64,000 nt of DNA from Chaetoderma sp. LZ-2023a (Eukaryota > Mollusca > Caudofoveata > Chaetodermatida > Chaetodermatidae). The first letter of the stretch is position 1; the number at the start of each line of letters is the position of its first letter. The stretch covers positions 8,652,009-8,716,008 of the forward strand of contig CM067365.1 in NCBI GenBank assembly GCA_034401795.1, in the 5' to 3' direction. Positions 23,679 to 34,962 of the stretch are shown here, piece after piece. The notes beneath the pieces are model-generated. The model was not told the DNA's origin, did no database searches, and was given only the letters and a program-made list of their open reading frames with translations. The position numbers and the translations under genes are program-made.

Positions 23679-23897
23679 GCTACAATGTCATCGCATCGGC
23701 GCATACGGGTCAGGAGAAGAAGACACCGAGGCAAGATGGCGAGGCTGGACGGTGTAGGGCAGGACGGCGTGGAGCCATCGGAGCTACAGTAATTTGCGTA
23801 AAAATGTGTTTGCGTATTTGTACACACAGATTTACTTATTTAAATAATGCCAAGTAGATACCAATACAACACCTTAGTTATGATCTAATAACAATCA

Positions 23898-23945
23898 AGC
23901 TGGATATTTTGAAACTAATTTGACTGGGAGCTATTGATCCCTACT
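23898..23945. repeat. Half of a family A palindrome
   Basis: Only the left arm (atattttgaaactaatttga) is present; the right arm is absent. Confidence 0.7.
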
Positions 23946-24121
23946 GACTATTCGTATGCAAGCATTCTACAGAGATACAAGTCTCGCCACCACACCATTT
24001 TAGTTAACCATAAGCTTTTACTTCTTGCCCTCTAAATAAAAAGAGTTATTTGATAGGGGGACTAACCCAAGAACAATTAATCATCCACCATAGTATAGAC
24101 AGAATTGCTTCAATGGATCTT

Positions 24122-24500
24122 TACATCTTTAGCTAACTTCCCGAAGCCTCCAACCACACTTCACCGTGATGGGATTGATCGACTTGAACTCACTGGCTAT
24201 CAATTTCCAGAAAACTATAGAGGTAAGTTGTTGAATATTTTGAAACTAATTTGACCGGGTGCTGTTGTTGCTTATGGCAACAACAGATCCCAATCAAATT
24301 AGTTTCAGAATATTCAACAGCATGTTTATTAAATAGTAAAGACATACAATTCGTACAACAACGCGTAGACCGTCACCGATTAGGCGTGCGTGACAAACGT
24401 ATCTACGTCATTCATGACAGCATTGATTATGACGTCATTCTACACGTTACGCAGTTGATTATGACGTTATATGATTGATGGATAAACTGGAAAGTTTCAT
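24122..24500 (-). mobile_element. Family A MITE copy
   Basis: Starts catctttagctaacttccc, palindrome 24229-24320 with both arms nearly intact, tgtttattaaatagtaaaga, CRE at 24430-24437, terminal actggaaagtttcatt. Confidence 0.85.
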
Positions 24501-25160
24501 TGAACTTGAGATATCGCACCAGGTATCGATACCGTTTCAATGAGTTTGATAATTACCTTTGACCGTGTGACCTCAAAATTGATACGCTCCTCCGGAACCT
24601 CAAGGCCAAACGGCCACCTAAGTTTGGTGAAAATCTCTTTAGTAGAATGTGAGATATTTGATACACAAATATACACAAATAGACAGACACACGCACGTGT
24701 CTCCTCCGTGTCTCTTCATCGGCTCGTTGAAGTAGGTTGTATTTGCCGCATTTGGGATTAATCGTTCCCCCAGAGTTATTGCTGCATTTTCTACCGTCCA
24801 GCCTCTCTTTCATAGCACACAACATCGCTAACGTAATCCGAGGCAACAATACAGTATTCAACGTTCAGAAAATAATGAATGGTTGTTATCTGATGAAATA
24901 CAATTACACCTGCCAATAAAGACCATCTGCTTTTGAGGACAAAATATGGTGGTCCTTTAAGAAGGGTGGTTAGAAGAACACTAGTCATAAGAACTCATCA
25001 TCACTTGTTCTCAAAAGCTATGTACTATTGAAAATGTGTTGTCTAACGACCGTCTGATGTTAACCCCCCTCTTGCGTCAACTTAACCCTTTAATAGTCAA
25101 TCTGACCAAAAAACAACTGTGCAGTGGTCTTCAGATATGGTTATTTGAAATGCCTAGAGA
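24501..25160. other. No gene recognised; partly repeat-like
   Basis: Overlapping antisense frames near 24540-24860 lack motifs. The stretch 24650-24710 (gagatatttgatacac, then cacaaatagacagacacacg) looks like a decayed repeat end. Confidence 0.5.
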
Positions 25161-25167
25161 AGAGAAT

Positions 25168-25238
25168 TTTTTAATATTTACCATTAGAATGACTGGCTCG
25201 GTTACCGAGCCAGTCATTCTGACGGTACATTTTCAAAA
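25168..25238. repeat. Family B palindrome
   Basis: Core gaatgactggctcgg-tta-ccgagccagtcattc identical to that at 2391-2456, with outer arms slightly diverged. A degenerate relative is at 25549-25615. Confidence 0.85.
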
Positions 25239-25548
25239 ATACTATTATCTGGGCCTGCAGATAGAGACTGGCTAATTAAAAACATTAATTTTCTTTACCA
25301 TTACTCCTTTAATTGTCAAGCCGGCAAAAAATATTCAGTGATAAATTTACAAAAATAGTCATCTAAAATTAAAATATCTTGAAAAATATTGACCATCAAA
25401 ATATGTAATTGATATATCAAGTGGTATTTCGAGCGCTTTTACGCACTGCTAACACAAGAATGGTTAATCATTTCATGATGAAAGTAACCTAAATCGGCCT
25501 TTGCAGTTGTCTTGAGGACATCTGCAGGCCGCCAAGAGAAAAAGAAAA

Positions 25549-25615
25549 TTTGAAAATTTTTCACTTGAATACCTGGCTCGATAACAGACCGAGTCATTCC
25601 AGTGGTATATTTCCA
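25549..25615. repeat. Family B palindrome, degenerate
   Basis: Contains tacctggctcgataac / accgagtcattccagtgg; the stem is partly mismatched. Confidence 0.65.
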
Positions 25616-25785
25616 AAAAATAGTTTTCTCTTGGCCTGGGAATGGACATTCAATAAGCAAAATATTAGTGTCTATTTGATAGATTTGACTTTATATACGC
25701 ACTAAATTAAACAACTTATCCCGAAAAAAATTGCAACGCATTTAAAATCTACACCCGGGTTACGCGTATAAGTAATATATGTGCT

Positions 25786-25960
25786 CATACCATCATCAAA
25801 AACAACAAAAACAAGAACAAGAACAAGAACAACAACAACAACAACAACTACAACGAGAATGACAATGACAACGGCAACGATAATGATAGCGATGACGACG
25901 ACGACGGGGGTGGGGGGTGGGGTGGTGAGGGAGATGGGGGTGGTTAGGGTGGTATTGCAT
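25786..25960. repeat. (AAC)n microsatellite followed by G-rich tract
   Basis: AAC/AAG trinucleotides, then GAC/GACGAC, then several runs of four or more G (25907-25953) that could form a G-quadruplex. Confidence 0.85.
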
Positions 25961-26184
25961 CTTTAAAAGAAAGGACCAGGGAACTAACAAATACTCTTGA
26001 ATGATAGATTTACATAATAATCAACCTATAGCCACCCGTTAGAACCAGAAATAAATCCGAATAATTTGAAAAAAGCAAATAAATACCATTTTTGTCACTC
26101 TGGCGGGAACGAAAAAATGTTTCAAAAATGTTGGTAACATGGGTTAATGGTGTAGTTATAGGGACGTATCCAGACATGTTGTAG

Positions 26185-26425
26185 CTTAGATAATAAGTAT
26201 TTATCTATCGTATTTAAGGAGATATTTGGCTTTAAAAATAGGTGCCATCAGTCATTTAATCGTTAAATTTTCAAAAATCATTGTCAGAGTGAAGTACAAC
26301 GTTACATGGGCTATATAAAACATACTTAATGATATTGTATGTATAAGCTTATATAGATAATAAGCATTTATCTATTGTATTTAAGGAGTGGCCTTTAAAG
26401 ATAGTAGGGGTTAAAGGTAACCATA
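26185..26425 (-). repeat. Dispersed repeat R3, transposon-free copy
   Basis: Complementary to the sequences flanking the intact Tc1-like transposon at 45005-45072 and 46728-46800. Here the two flanks are joined without an insertion at about 26350-26355. The repeat also contains an internal duplication (gataataagcatttatct and gataataagtatttatct). Confidence 0.8.
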
Positions 26426-27162
26426 TAAACGTACTCAATGGCATGCCCTTTTTGGAAACCACTCTGCTAATTGCTGTTGAATGTTTTTCATAAAATACGT
26501 CTTTCATATCACAGACTGTGCGCATAAAATACACTAATTATACGCATGCAAGCATGTAATGAAGCTTGCCACGATGAAAGTCCAGTGTTAGCACTTGATC
26601 CCAGAAAAAAAGTACTGACCAATATGTTTTGGGCGGAATTTTTTACATCACTTTGAACTCTTCCTACTTTCAAATTTCTTGCAGTGCCATATTATAGGGT
26701 GCACGGGGGCAAATTCAAATTTCTGACGTGTCCGTACGATTAGAGTGCTGAAAATTGGCATACATTGAACTTTATAAAATAATAACCTTGGAGAATTCTT
26801 TGATGATCACCAATTCACAGTATTTATGAAAATATAACTGTATCTTTTTTGCTATCAATATGTTTTGCGTTATAATAAGAAAGTTAGCGAATAAATTTGT
26901 TCAGGACAATACATCGTTTACAAATATAGCCAACTTAGCGCGGTCTGTGGTCAGATTACGCGTAGAATTAATCATTTGTAATAATAATACATGGTCCAGG
27001 ATAATTTTAGAAACTGGCAATTAATGTAAATCAAAAGCCAATTATGACTTTTGCGTGTAACAGGTTGAAATAAAGTAACCTAATATGCTTATTCACTATG
27101 ATATCGTGGTTGTGAACACGTGCTATGCTTGAATTCCTTATGGGTTTTTAATACATTCAACA
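26426..27162. other. No gene recognised upstream of the nuclease-like gene
   Basis: AT-rich, no recognisable motif or clear promoter box. May be the 5' flank of the gene that starts at 27163. Confidence 0.5.
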
Positions 27163-30100
27163 ATGAGTTATCAATTAGATGAAAATTGCATTCCCATGCC
27201 GGGTATCTTATCTGAGGGGAATTGTGTTGTTTGTCGGGAGGTTATGGGAGATGATAAACAAAACGTTTATAAAAAAAGGTCTTGAAATGCTCATTCGTAT
27301 AAGTCATCTTCGGGGGGATAGAAAACTGAATGAATATTTATTAGAAAGATCGGTAACACTGCCCATTGGTAACGTGTATGTACACAAGAGATGCTGGGCT
27401 GATTATACTAGGGATCCAGAAGCTGACCTGAGAAGAGGTAGAACAGATAGTGACAGTGGTGCAACAACATCAAAAAGATTAAGATCAAGTACGGAGCCTT
27501 TTGACTGGACGGGCGGTTGCTTTTTGTGTGGGAAAACAGCAGTCTTTGACAGTAAATATCCAGGCAAAGACTCGGTGTCAAAGGTCACCTTGCTTGCATT
27601 CAGAAAATCTGTCTTGAATCAGTGCATGAAACGAAATGACACCTGGGCTCATCAAAGTATGTTAAGAGTAGATTTAGTTGCATCATCAGCCCAATATCAT
27701 TGCAAATGTTATACAGATTTCTTCTGTTCCGCAAACACTACTAATGTACCAGTCGGTCGGTCAACAGATTCAAAGAAGCAAAGCTGGTTTGAGGCACCTT
27801 GCCATTGGCTGGATGATGAGGGGGTGTCAGAAAAATTGATATCACGGAAATATACGAGAAGATGATAGAGATATCCAGTGGTAAAGAAGTTTACGGCATT
27901 AATAACCTGAGAGAGAAACTGCACGACCATTACGGCAACCACATATTCTGGTCGTGAATGAAAGGGGTTCGTGAAGATGTATTATGTTTCCATGATATGG
28001 CTAGTTACATGGTACATGAGAAATGGCACTCCGAAAAGAGAGAAAATGTCAAACTAGAAACTGAAAGAATAGTTGATACGTGTGCTAAACTACTGAAAGA
28101 CGAGATACGTCAGCGAGAGTACGCAAAACAATGTTATCCGAGTAGCAATGATATTAGTGATATCGGTAAAGGAAGGGAGTTTCTCACCCCACTAACTCGT
28201 ATATTTATTGAAACAATGATAGAAAATGATAAAAGCATTGGTCAAGCTCTCACTCAAGCTGTGAGACCATCTTCTGTAATGTCGCCTATTTTGTTTGGTA
28301 CCGTGGTAGAGATGGACCATGTATTTGGTTCAAGGTGGCTGATAGACGAGCTGTTCAGATTGGGATTTTCCATCTCATATGATGAATTAACTTTGTTTAA
28401 GCAATCTATTTTACAAGAGGAAAATCTCAGCACATTGTCACCAGATAGCGACGCAGAAATCACACAGTGGGCCTCGGATAATGCTGACCATGATGTCCGA
28501 ACACTTGATGGTGGCAACCAGTTTCATGGTATGGGTACAATATCAATGTCGGCTGTAAAAGGATACCAAAAAAACTGTGATCAGCATGTTAGATGCATGA
28601 CAAAATTGGCAGTGTCTGAACTAGTGGGTGACAAGGGGATACAAATCGTTCAATAGGTAGGGCCAATGTTAGCATCACTTTCCTCCCTAAAGTTCAAACC
28701 AATACTGGAATCCCAACGACCCTATATCGTGCCACCAGCATGATAGTATGCCAACCTGCTGTTGCAATGAGCACGTGTGTTTAATAAATTGAGTAGACCA
28801 ATGCCAAATTATTCTGGATTCATGCAGTACTTCTACAAGCCCCTTGATGATGGTACTGAGAAATGGCAAGTCCTTATTCTTCCATTCATAGACCTCAACC
28901 CAAATGACGAGACTTGTCTGTACTCTACGCGTTTATACATTCACGATCAGTCAAGCAAACTGATGCAACCCAGTGCATCAATCACATTTGACCATCCACT
29001 CTGGCAGAAAGCAGTTGAAATTATTACAGCAAAAGATCTCAACCGGTTGGTTTGTCGACTTGGTGGATTCCATCTTCTAATGAGTGCATGTGGTAGTATT
29101 GGCAATGTGATGAAAGGGTCCGGTCTTGAAGAATCAGATTTTTGCGGGAAAAGCAATTTCCAGGGCTTCACGTGCAGATTTTCTTGTTGAACAATCGCTT
29201 ATGACAAAGCTGATTTCTGATCTATTACCTGTAGATGCTGAACTATCCAATTCTGTATGTACACAACAGCCAGATAGATTAACAACCAATCAAGTAATCA
29301 AACTGGAAGAAATGGTTCGATGTGCTCTAGAAGACGAATGTATACCAATCAATGAGATTTCCGATTTGGAAGAACTGGTAGCATTAGATCTATGTATTAT
29401 TAAACACATGGCAAAATTGGAAAGCAAGTCACGTACAGTCAATTATTGGATTTTGTATCTGTACTACATAAGCATCATTAGAGAGTTCATACATTGTGAA
29501 AGAGTCTGTGATTGGGAAGGGCATCTCACAGCTGTTGGAAAGCTGTTGAATCTTTTCGCGGCTTCAGGGCATATTAATTATGAAAAAAGTGCTAGACTTT
29601 ACCTGCAAATGATGAGAGATTTCCCGACCAAAACCCATGGTTGTACAATAAATTCTCTACAGGTCACCATGCAGTTCGTAGGAGTGATAAGCACTGGGCT
29701 GGATTATGGACTGATCTATGCATAGAGCAGATTCTTATGCGATCAATGAAAGCTCGAGGAGGTCTGACACATGGTCGTGGCAAATCTGAAAGCGTTAGGC
29801 ATCAATGGATCTATAGCATGCATCACTGTACAGCTGTTCAAGAGGCAATGACCAGCTTAACAAATCGTCAAAATGCAACAAGTGAACAACATGCGGAACT
29901 TGGTACATCTAGGTGCACGCGAGATTTTGTATACATGGAGAAGATCCTAGATTGGTTTGAACAGCACAACCCATTCGATGACGAGGTGTCCACGATAAGG
30001 TCGTTGGCAACTGGGCTAACGGCATCTGACTATGATGGAATTAATTGTGACATGGCTGGACAAGTGGGTTTGAAGATCCAGCAATCACTTGATGATCTCA

Positions 30101-31719
30101 ACTAGTTCGTACATTGAATGACCTCCCGCCCAGTATCAAGCTCGGGAAAAAACCTATCCAGATTGAGCCGAGTGTTTTATTCTTGCGATGTACGGCACTG
30201 GCAAAACGAGAATCTGAAGACGTCACACCTTATTTTAAGTATGAACTTTCTTCCATACCTACATCGCTGTTCAAAGACTATTTCATGCAAAAATCAGATA
30301 AATTAAAATTAGCCAGGGATATCAAGAAAGAGCTCCACAATGTCAGCCATGAAATGACTAATGTTACGAAAGACACCATGCCAGTAATAGATGGTGGTTG
30401 GCTGCTCCATCATATTAGATGGAAAACAATGTTACGTATCAAGAAATTGCCAAACAATATGAAACCTTTCTCAGCAATAAATTTGGAAAGTGCTGTGTTG
30501 TATTCGATGGATACGAAGGACCATCCACAAAAGACCACGAACATCTGAGGTGCTCTGGAACAACGTCTGCGGATATCACTGTCACAGATATATCAAAGTG
30601 TCACAAAGATAAAGAGGCATTTTTCTCCAACATGAGGAACAAGACACAGTTCATACAGCTTCTTGTTAGATTCTTACAATCTAAGGGTTATATCGTTAAG
30701 TGTAGTGATGGCGATGCAGACACCTTGATTGTATCAACTGCTCTGGACTTTTCGAAAAGCGGTCAATCAGTAATGGTTGTAGTGGAAGACACATACATTT
30801 TTATTATGCTAATTCACCACTGGAAAACATATATAGCTGATATATTTCTAGTAAACGAGAAAAAAACAAATGGACCGAATAAAACTGTGCAGATGTACAG
30901 CCTTCACGAAGCACATGAAGTGATGAATCCAGCATTGCACGACAACATGCTGTTCATCCATGCATGGAGTGGTTGCGATACAACTTCATCTACCTTTGGA
31001 CAAGGAAAAACTCATGTAATGAATGTCTTGTCTAAACAGAGCAAACTACAGTTACTAGCTCATGAAATGGCTGACACTGAGACGACATCCCAAGACGTCG
31101 GTAATGCCAGTATATCTGTTTTCTGTATCCTTTATGGAGGGAAAGATTTTGAATCACTGACATCCTTGAGATACATGCGTTATCAAGCAATGATTGCACG
31201 GTGTAATAAAATTGAGCCTGAGAGACTTCCACCAACTGATCGAGCGGCTCATTATCACAGTCTCTGTGTCCATCTGCAAATTGTCCAATGGGCTGAACTC
31301 GATTACAAGTGCCTTAATTCGTACGAATGGGGCTGGAAGTTGGAAAACAAGGTTATGCGCCCAGTCATGACAGATATCGACGCTGCACCTGCAAATGTTC
31401 TGAAATTTATTCGTTGTAATTGTAAAATTACTAATAAAACCCAATGTGGAACAAGGCAATGTTCATGCTACAAATCAGGATTACACTGTGTCACTGCATG
31501 TGGCAGTTGCGGAGACACGTGTAGCAACAAGGTTGTTCCTTCCAGATGTGAAGACGTTGCCGATGATGGTGAACAAGATTTTGATACGTGTACGGGCAAA
31601 GATAGCAGACAAGATGTGCTTCTTGGATACTCCTTTGTAATGATTTTTACATCTGTCAGAATCCTCAGTTCTCGTTGTTTAAAATATACCGCATTCACCT
31701 ATAGAAATATATGTCTTTA
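27163..31719 (+). pseudogene. FEN/XPG-like nuclease + CXC-domain protein, copy 1, broken
   Basis: About 1,450 codons in several frames. The proposed start is ATG 27163, upstream of the longer open frame at 27179, because it supplies an N-terminal C-V-V-C pair before a frameshift in a run of seven A (about 27281). Layout: N-terminal cysteine pairs (CVVC; CFLCGK; VHKRCW; YHCKC) suggesting zinc ligands; a long middle region (YSGFMQYFYKPL, RLGGFHLLMSACGSIGNVM, GGLTHGRGKSE); then VVFDGYEGPSTKD, SDGDADTLIV, a decayed third acidic motif VEDTYIF, and SGCDTTS-x(3)-GQGK. These resemble in order the N-region, I-region acidic motifs and GSD motif of FEN/XPG nucleases. The end is a CXC module (31415-31530; C-N-C ... 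C-S-C-x(4)-GLHC). At least seven lesions: frameshifts near 27281, 27838, 29150, 29700 and 30480, and stops at 27955, 28654 and 30103. I recall similar large uncharacterised proteins from many aquatic invertebrates; I know no assigned function. Confidence 0.75.
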
Positions 31720-31749
31720 AAATTCTTGATAGAAATTATAACTCTGAAA

Positions 31750-31842
31750 CTGTTGACTAATTTAAATACAATTTGACTGAAAGTTGTTGGTGACTTAGCC
31801 CACACTATCTTTCAGTCAACCCGTTTTCAAAGTAGTCAACAG
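31750..31842. repeat. Hairpin of the family A palindrome type, GAAAGTTG subtype
   Basis: Arms ctgttgactaattt / aaagtagtcaacag and caatttgactgaaagttg / ctttcagtcaac. Lies about 30 bp after the end of copy 1. The same subtype lies after copy 2 (39113-39196) and at 52855-52985. Confidence 0.75.
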
Positions 31843-32250
31843 GTCCAGAATTTTAGCAAAATAACATTATTTCCAAGTGGTTCGCAGCAGCAACAGAGTT
31901 AAAATATAGGTTAAAGTTCAAGAAATGGCAGCCATTTTAAATTTACTTTTGCACCATAGCTATGTGTCCACGAGCAAGAAAAACTACCAGAAACAATTAT
32001 TCCTTATGATACAGATAGCAAACAGTAATTCTTACATAATAAAAGAAATGCTTGTGTACATATTGGGAATGATGTTGCTGAAAGCTGTTGCTGTTTTAAA
32101 TTGCATCAGCTTACAACAGCATTATTTCCAACATGGACACCAGCTGTAATGTCAAAGGAATGGAATTTGAGACTCATAAATTTCTATGACTGAATCATAT
32201 TGGTGTAGTAATCATGTTTTTTGCTTTTCATTTCAGTAACTGACTGAGTC
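31843..32250. other. Spacer between the two nuclease-like genes
   Basis: AT-rich, with gcagcagcaacag and aaagctgttgctgtttt words reminiscent of hairpin arms. No coding frame with a recognisable motif; may be the 5' leader of copy 2. Confidence 0.5.
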
Positions 32251-34962
32251 ATGGTGTCTTCGTGTATCTTGGGTTGCTTCAAGACAGAGGATACCCTTAC
32301 TTCTGCAGCAAATCGAATCCGAAGTATCATTACTGCAAGCCAACAGCGAGGCGACACTCTACACATAGACTTAGATCTAGAAACTCGATTAGAGTCTAAT
32401 CCATACCTGACAATCCAGTGCCACAAATCATGCGTTTATTCGTATACATCCTTTGGTCATTGAAAAAGCGAGGCATTCAAGAACGATCGGCAAGTGAGCC
32501 GCCTCCGCGTAAACGTCGGTCACCCCAGTTCGATTTTAGACACCAGTGCTTCATATGTGGTGAACGGTGCTTGCCGCGAGATACAAAACACCCAGACAGA
32601 TGGAATGTTGTAGTACAGTGTCGGACAGTTGATCGCCCCGGTCAAAAAACATTCAAGGACGTCCTACTTGAAAAGTGTGATGAGAGGGGTGACGCAATTT
32701 CAGATGAAATGAGAATCAGACTTTTTGGAGCACCATCTGATCTCCATGCCACCGATGCCCAGTACCACAAGGATTGTAATGCGACATTTATGACTGGTAA
32801 AAACCTATCTGCGTGAGGTGAAAGTAGTTCACATTCTGGGCAGCCATGTGAGAATGAAGCCATATCTACTGTCGCGTCAATTATCAGGAAAGATCAAAGT
32901 TGCGTATGGACATCAGTGGAGCTCCACAAACTGTATCGCGATCTAAATATCACATCTTCACCATTAGCACGGCGACAGTTCATCAACAACCTACTCGACT
33001 ATCTTGGGAATGATGTTTTGGAAATGAGAATCAAAGGGTGTGCAAGTCTTATTGCGTTCACACAGTATATTCCGTATAAGTTATGTGAGGTTAATGATGA
33101 TGATTCCGGTGATAGTGTAGACAATCTAGTTAAACAAATGGCTAATGAAGCAAAGGGAATAACCCAACCACGCGAATTACTCTCTCATCAGAACAAGTAT
33201 CTGGGTGGATTCTCTTTATCAACGTGTGCAATATGGTTTTCTTTGCAATGGACAAGTTATTTGATGAAAGTGATGACGAATATGATGTAAGACAAGATAT
33301 ACATAAGGAAGAGGGGGAAAAGTGGAAGAAGCTCGATTCTTAAGCCAGAAAAAAGATTAACATGGAGTTTCAGACACATATCAATCCTTTGTAGACGGAT
33401 TCAGCTGAATATTTGTAATGGCTGCGTTGCAGATGACAAAGTGAATGTCCATAATGCTACATCTATTGGTGAGGAAATGACATCGGAGTTCAAAGACTGT
33501 CTCCCTGAAGGTTTCTATAAAGCATTGCATAAGAGAGTTGTTACAATGGAAACAATGAAAAAACCATCCAGGTTGGTGATTCAACTGCCATATATGACAC
33601 AGAAAAACTTTTTGGCCGCCTCTTAATTCTCTCACAAAAACGAGACATGGGTCTCTGTGACGTGTTCCGGTATGAACTCGCTCCCCTCCCTTCAGCTCTG
33701 TTTGATGACCATATCAAGATGCGGAAAACAACAAAGGCAGTGCTAGTGAAAAAAACATGGAGTGATAACATCAGATGCCAGTGACTCAAAAATAGACGCT
33801 AACATTTTTGATGGAAATGTAATGCTGTATCGTGTTTCTTGGCCCAAAACAGGACATGTACGCCAGCTAACTTCCAACTTCATGACAGCTATACAGAGAG
33901 AAGAAACATGTGTGTATGTTGTGTTTGATAAGTATGATGCAGCCTCAACAAAAGACTACGAGCGGAACAGACGTGCTGGCAACAAGCTACATCGGAATTA
34001 CAATCTTACCTTAGACACAGAGCTTCTATCTCGTGATGCGCTAATGAAGAACACACACAACAAACAACAAGTGATTAAACTCCTCTGTGAAGCTAACACA
34101 TTAACGACTGTTAACCTCTTTGGAGAAGACATTTGCATTTTCGGTCATGGTGAGGCAGATATCAATATTATTTCGTATATGATGATGCTGATCAATCTAG
34201 GCAAGAAGAATATACAGGTACTGGCTGATGACACTGACATTTTCCTGCTTCTGGCTTATTACTGCTGGAAGGATGACCTTGATACTAGACACCATTAGCA
34301 TGAAGAAGTCAGATGGTTCGGTTATTAACATTAACTCTTCAGCTTCGCAGCTTGGAGAACAATGCCGTAACGTTCTCGCCATGCATGCTCTGACGGGGAG
34401 TGATACAACAAGTTACCCATTCGGTAAAGGGAAGTTGTTAGGTGTAAAACTGCTAGCAACGGTCAATCTGCAATCTGTTGGCAACAAAACGTGTGCGGTA
34501 GAAGAGGTGATCAAAGCTGGAAGACACTTCTTTTCCTTGTTGTATGGATCTAAATCGGATATCACCATGGGAGAACTCAGGTACAAGACGTTTTCTAGCA
34601 GATCGGATGCGCCCAAGATTAAGTCATTACCTCCAACAGATGGTGCATTGCGGGAACACATTCTCCGAGCACATTTACAGGTGTTACTATGGAAGTCTGC
34701 ACATGAAATGGACCCTCCTAAGTTAAATGTTCAAGACTGCGGTTGGAGCCTTGTCAATGGAACTCCAGAACCTATCTTAGGTGTAACCTTACTTGCCGCT
34801 CCAGAACTGTTAAAGGTTGTGTCGTGTACGTGTGTTTCAGACAAAGCATGTTCACGTAATATTTGTAGTTGTAAAGCTTCAGGGCTCTCATGCACTACCT
34901 ACTGCAAGTGCGAAGGTCTAGAACAATGTAACAACCCACACACTGAACACTCTCTAACTTAT

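Larger units (their letters stand above)
19250..23700 (+). repeat. Family P repeat, copy B (longest)
   Basis: Shares colinear blocks with copy D (47055-50396): ccgatgactaaaaggtacc (about 21528), gccagtagccatcagttc (about 21725), tttccgagtggtgatgg (about 22148), catttgcggcctaaaa with taaataaagcggcagctact (about 22690-22780), ggaggcctgcgtgaggcac with cctctcgcaag (about 23000), and the small ORF. An unrelated dispersed repeat (20185-20672) has inserted near the 5' end, which partly explains why B is longer than D. Confidence 0.65.
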
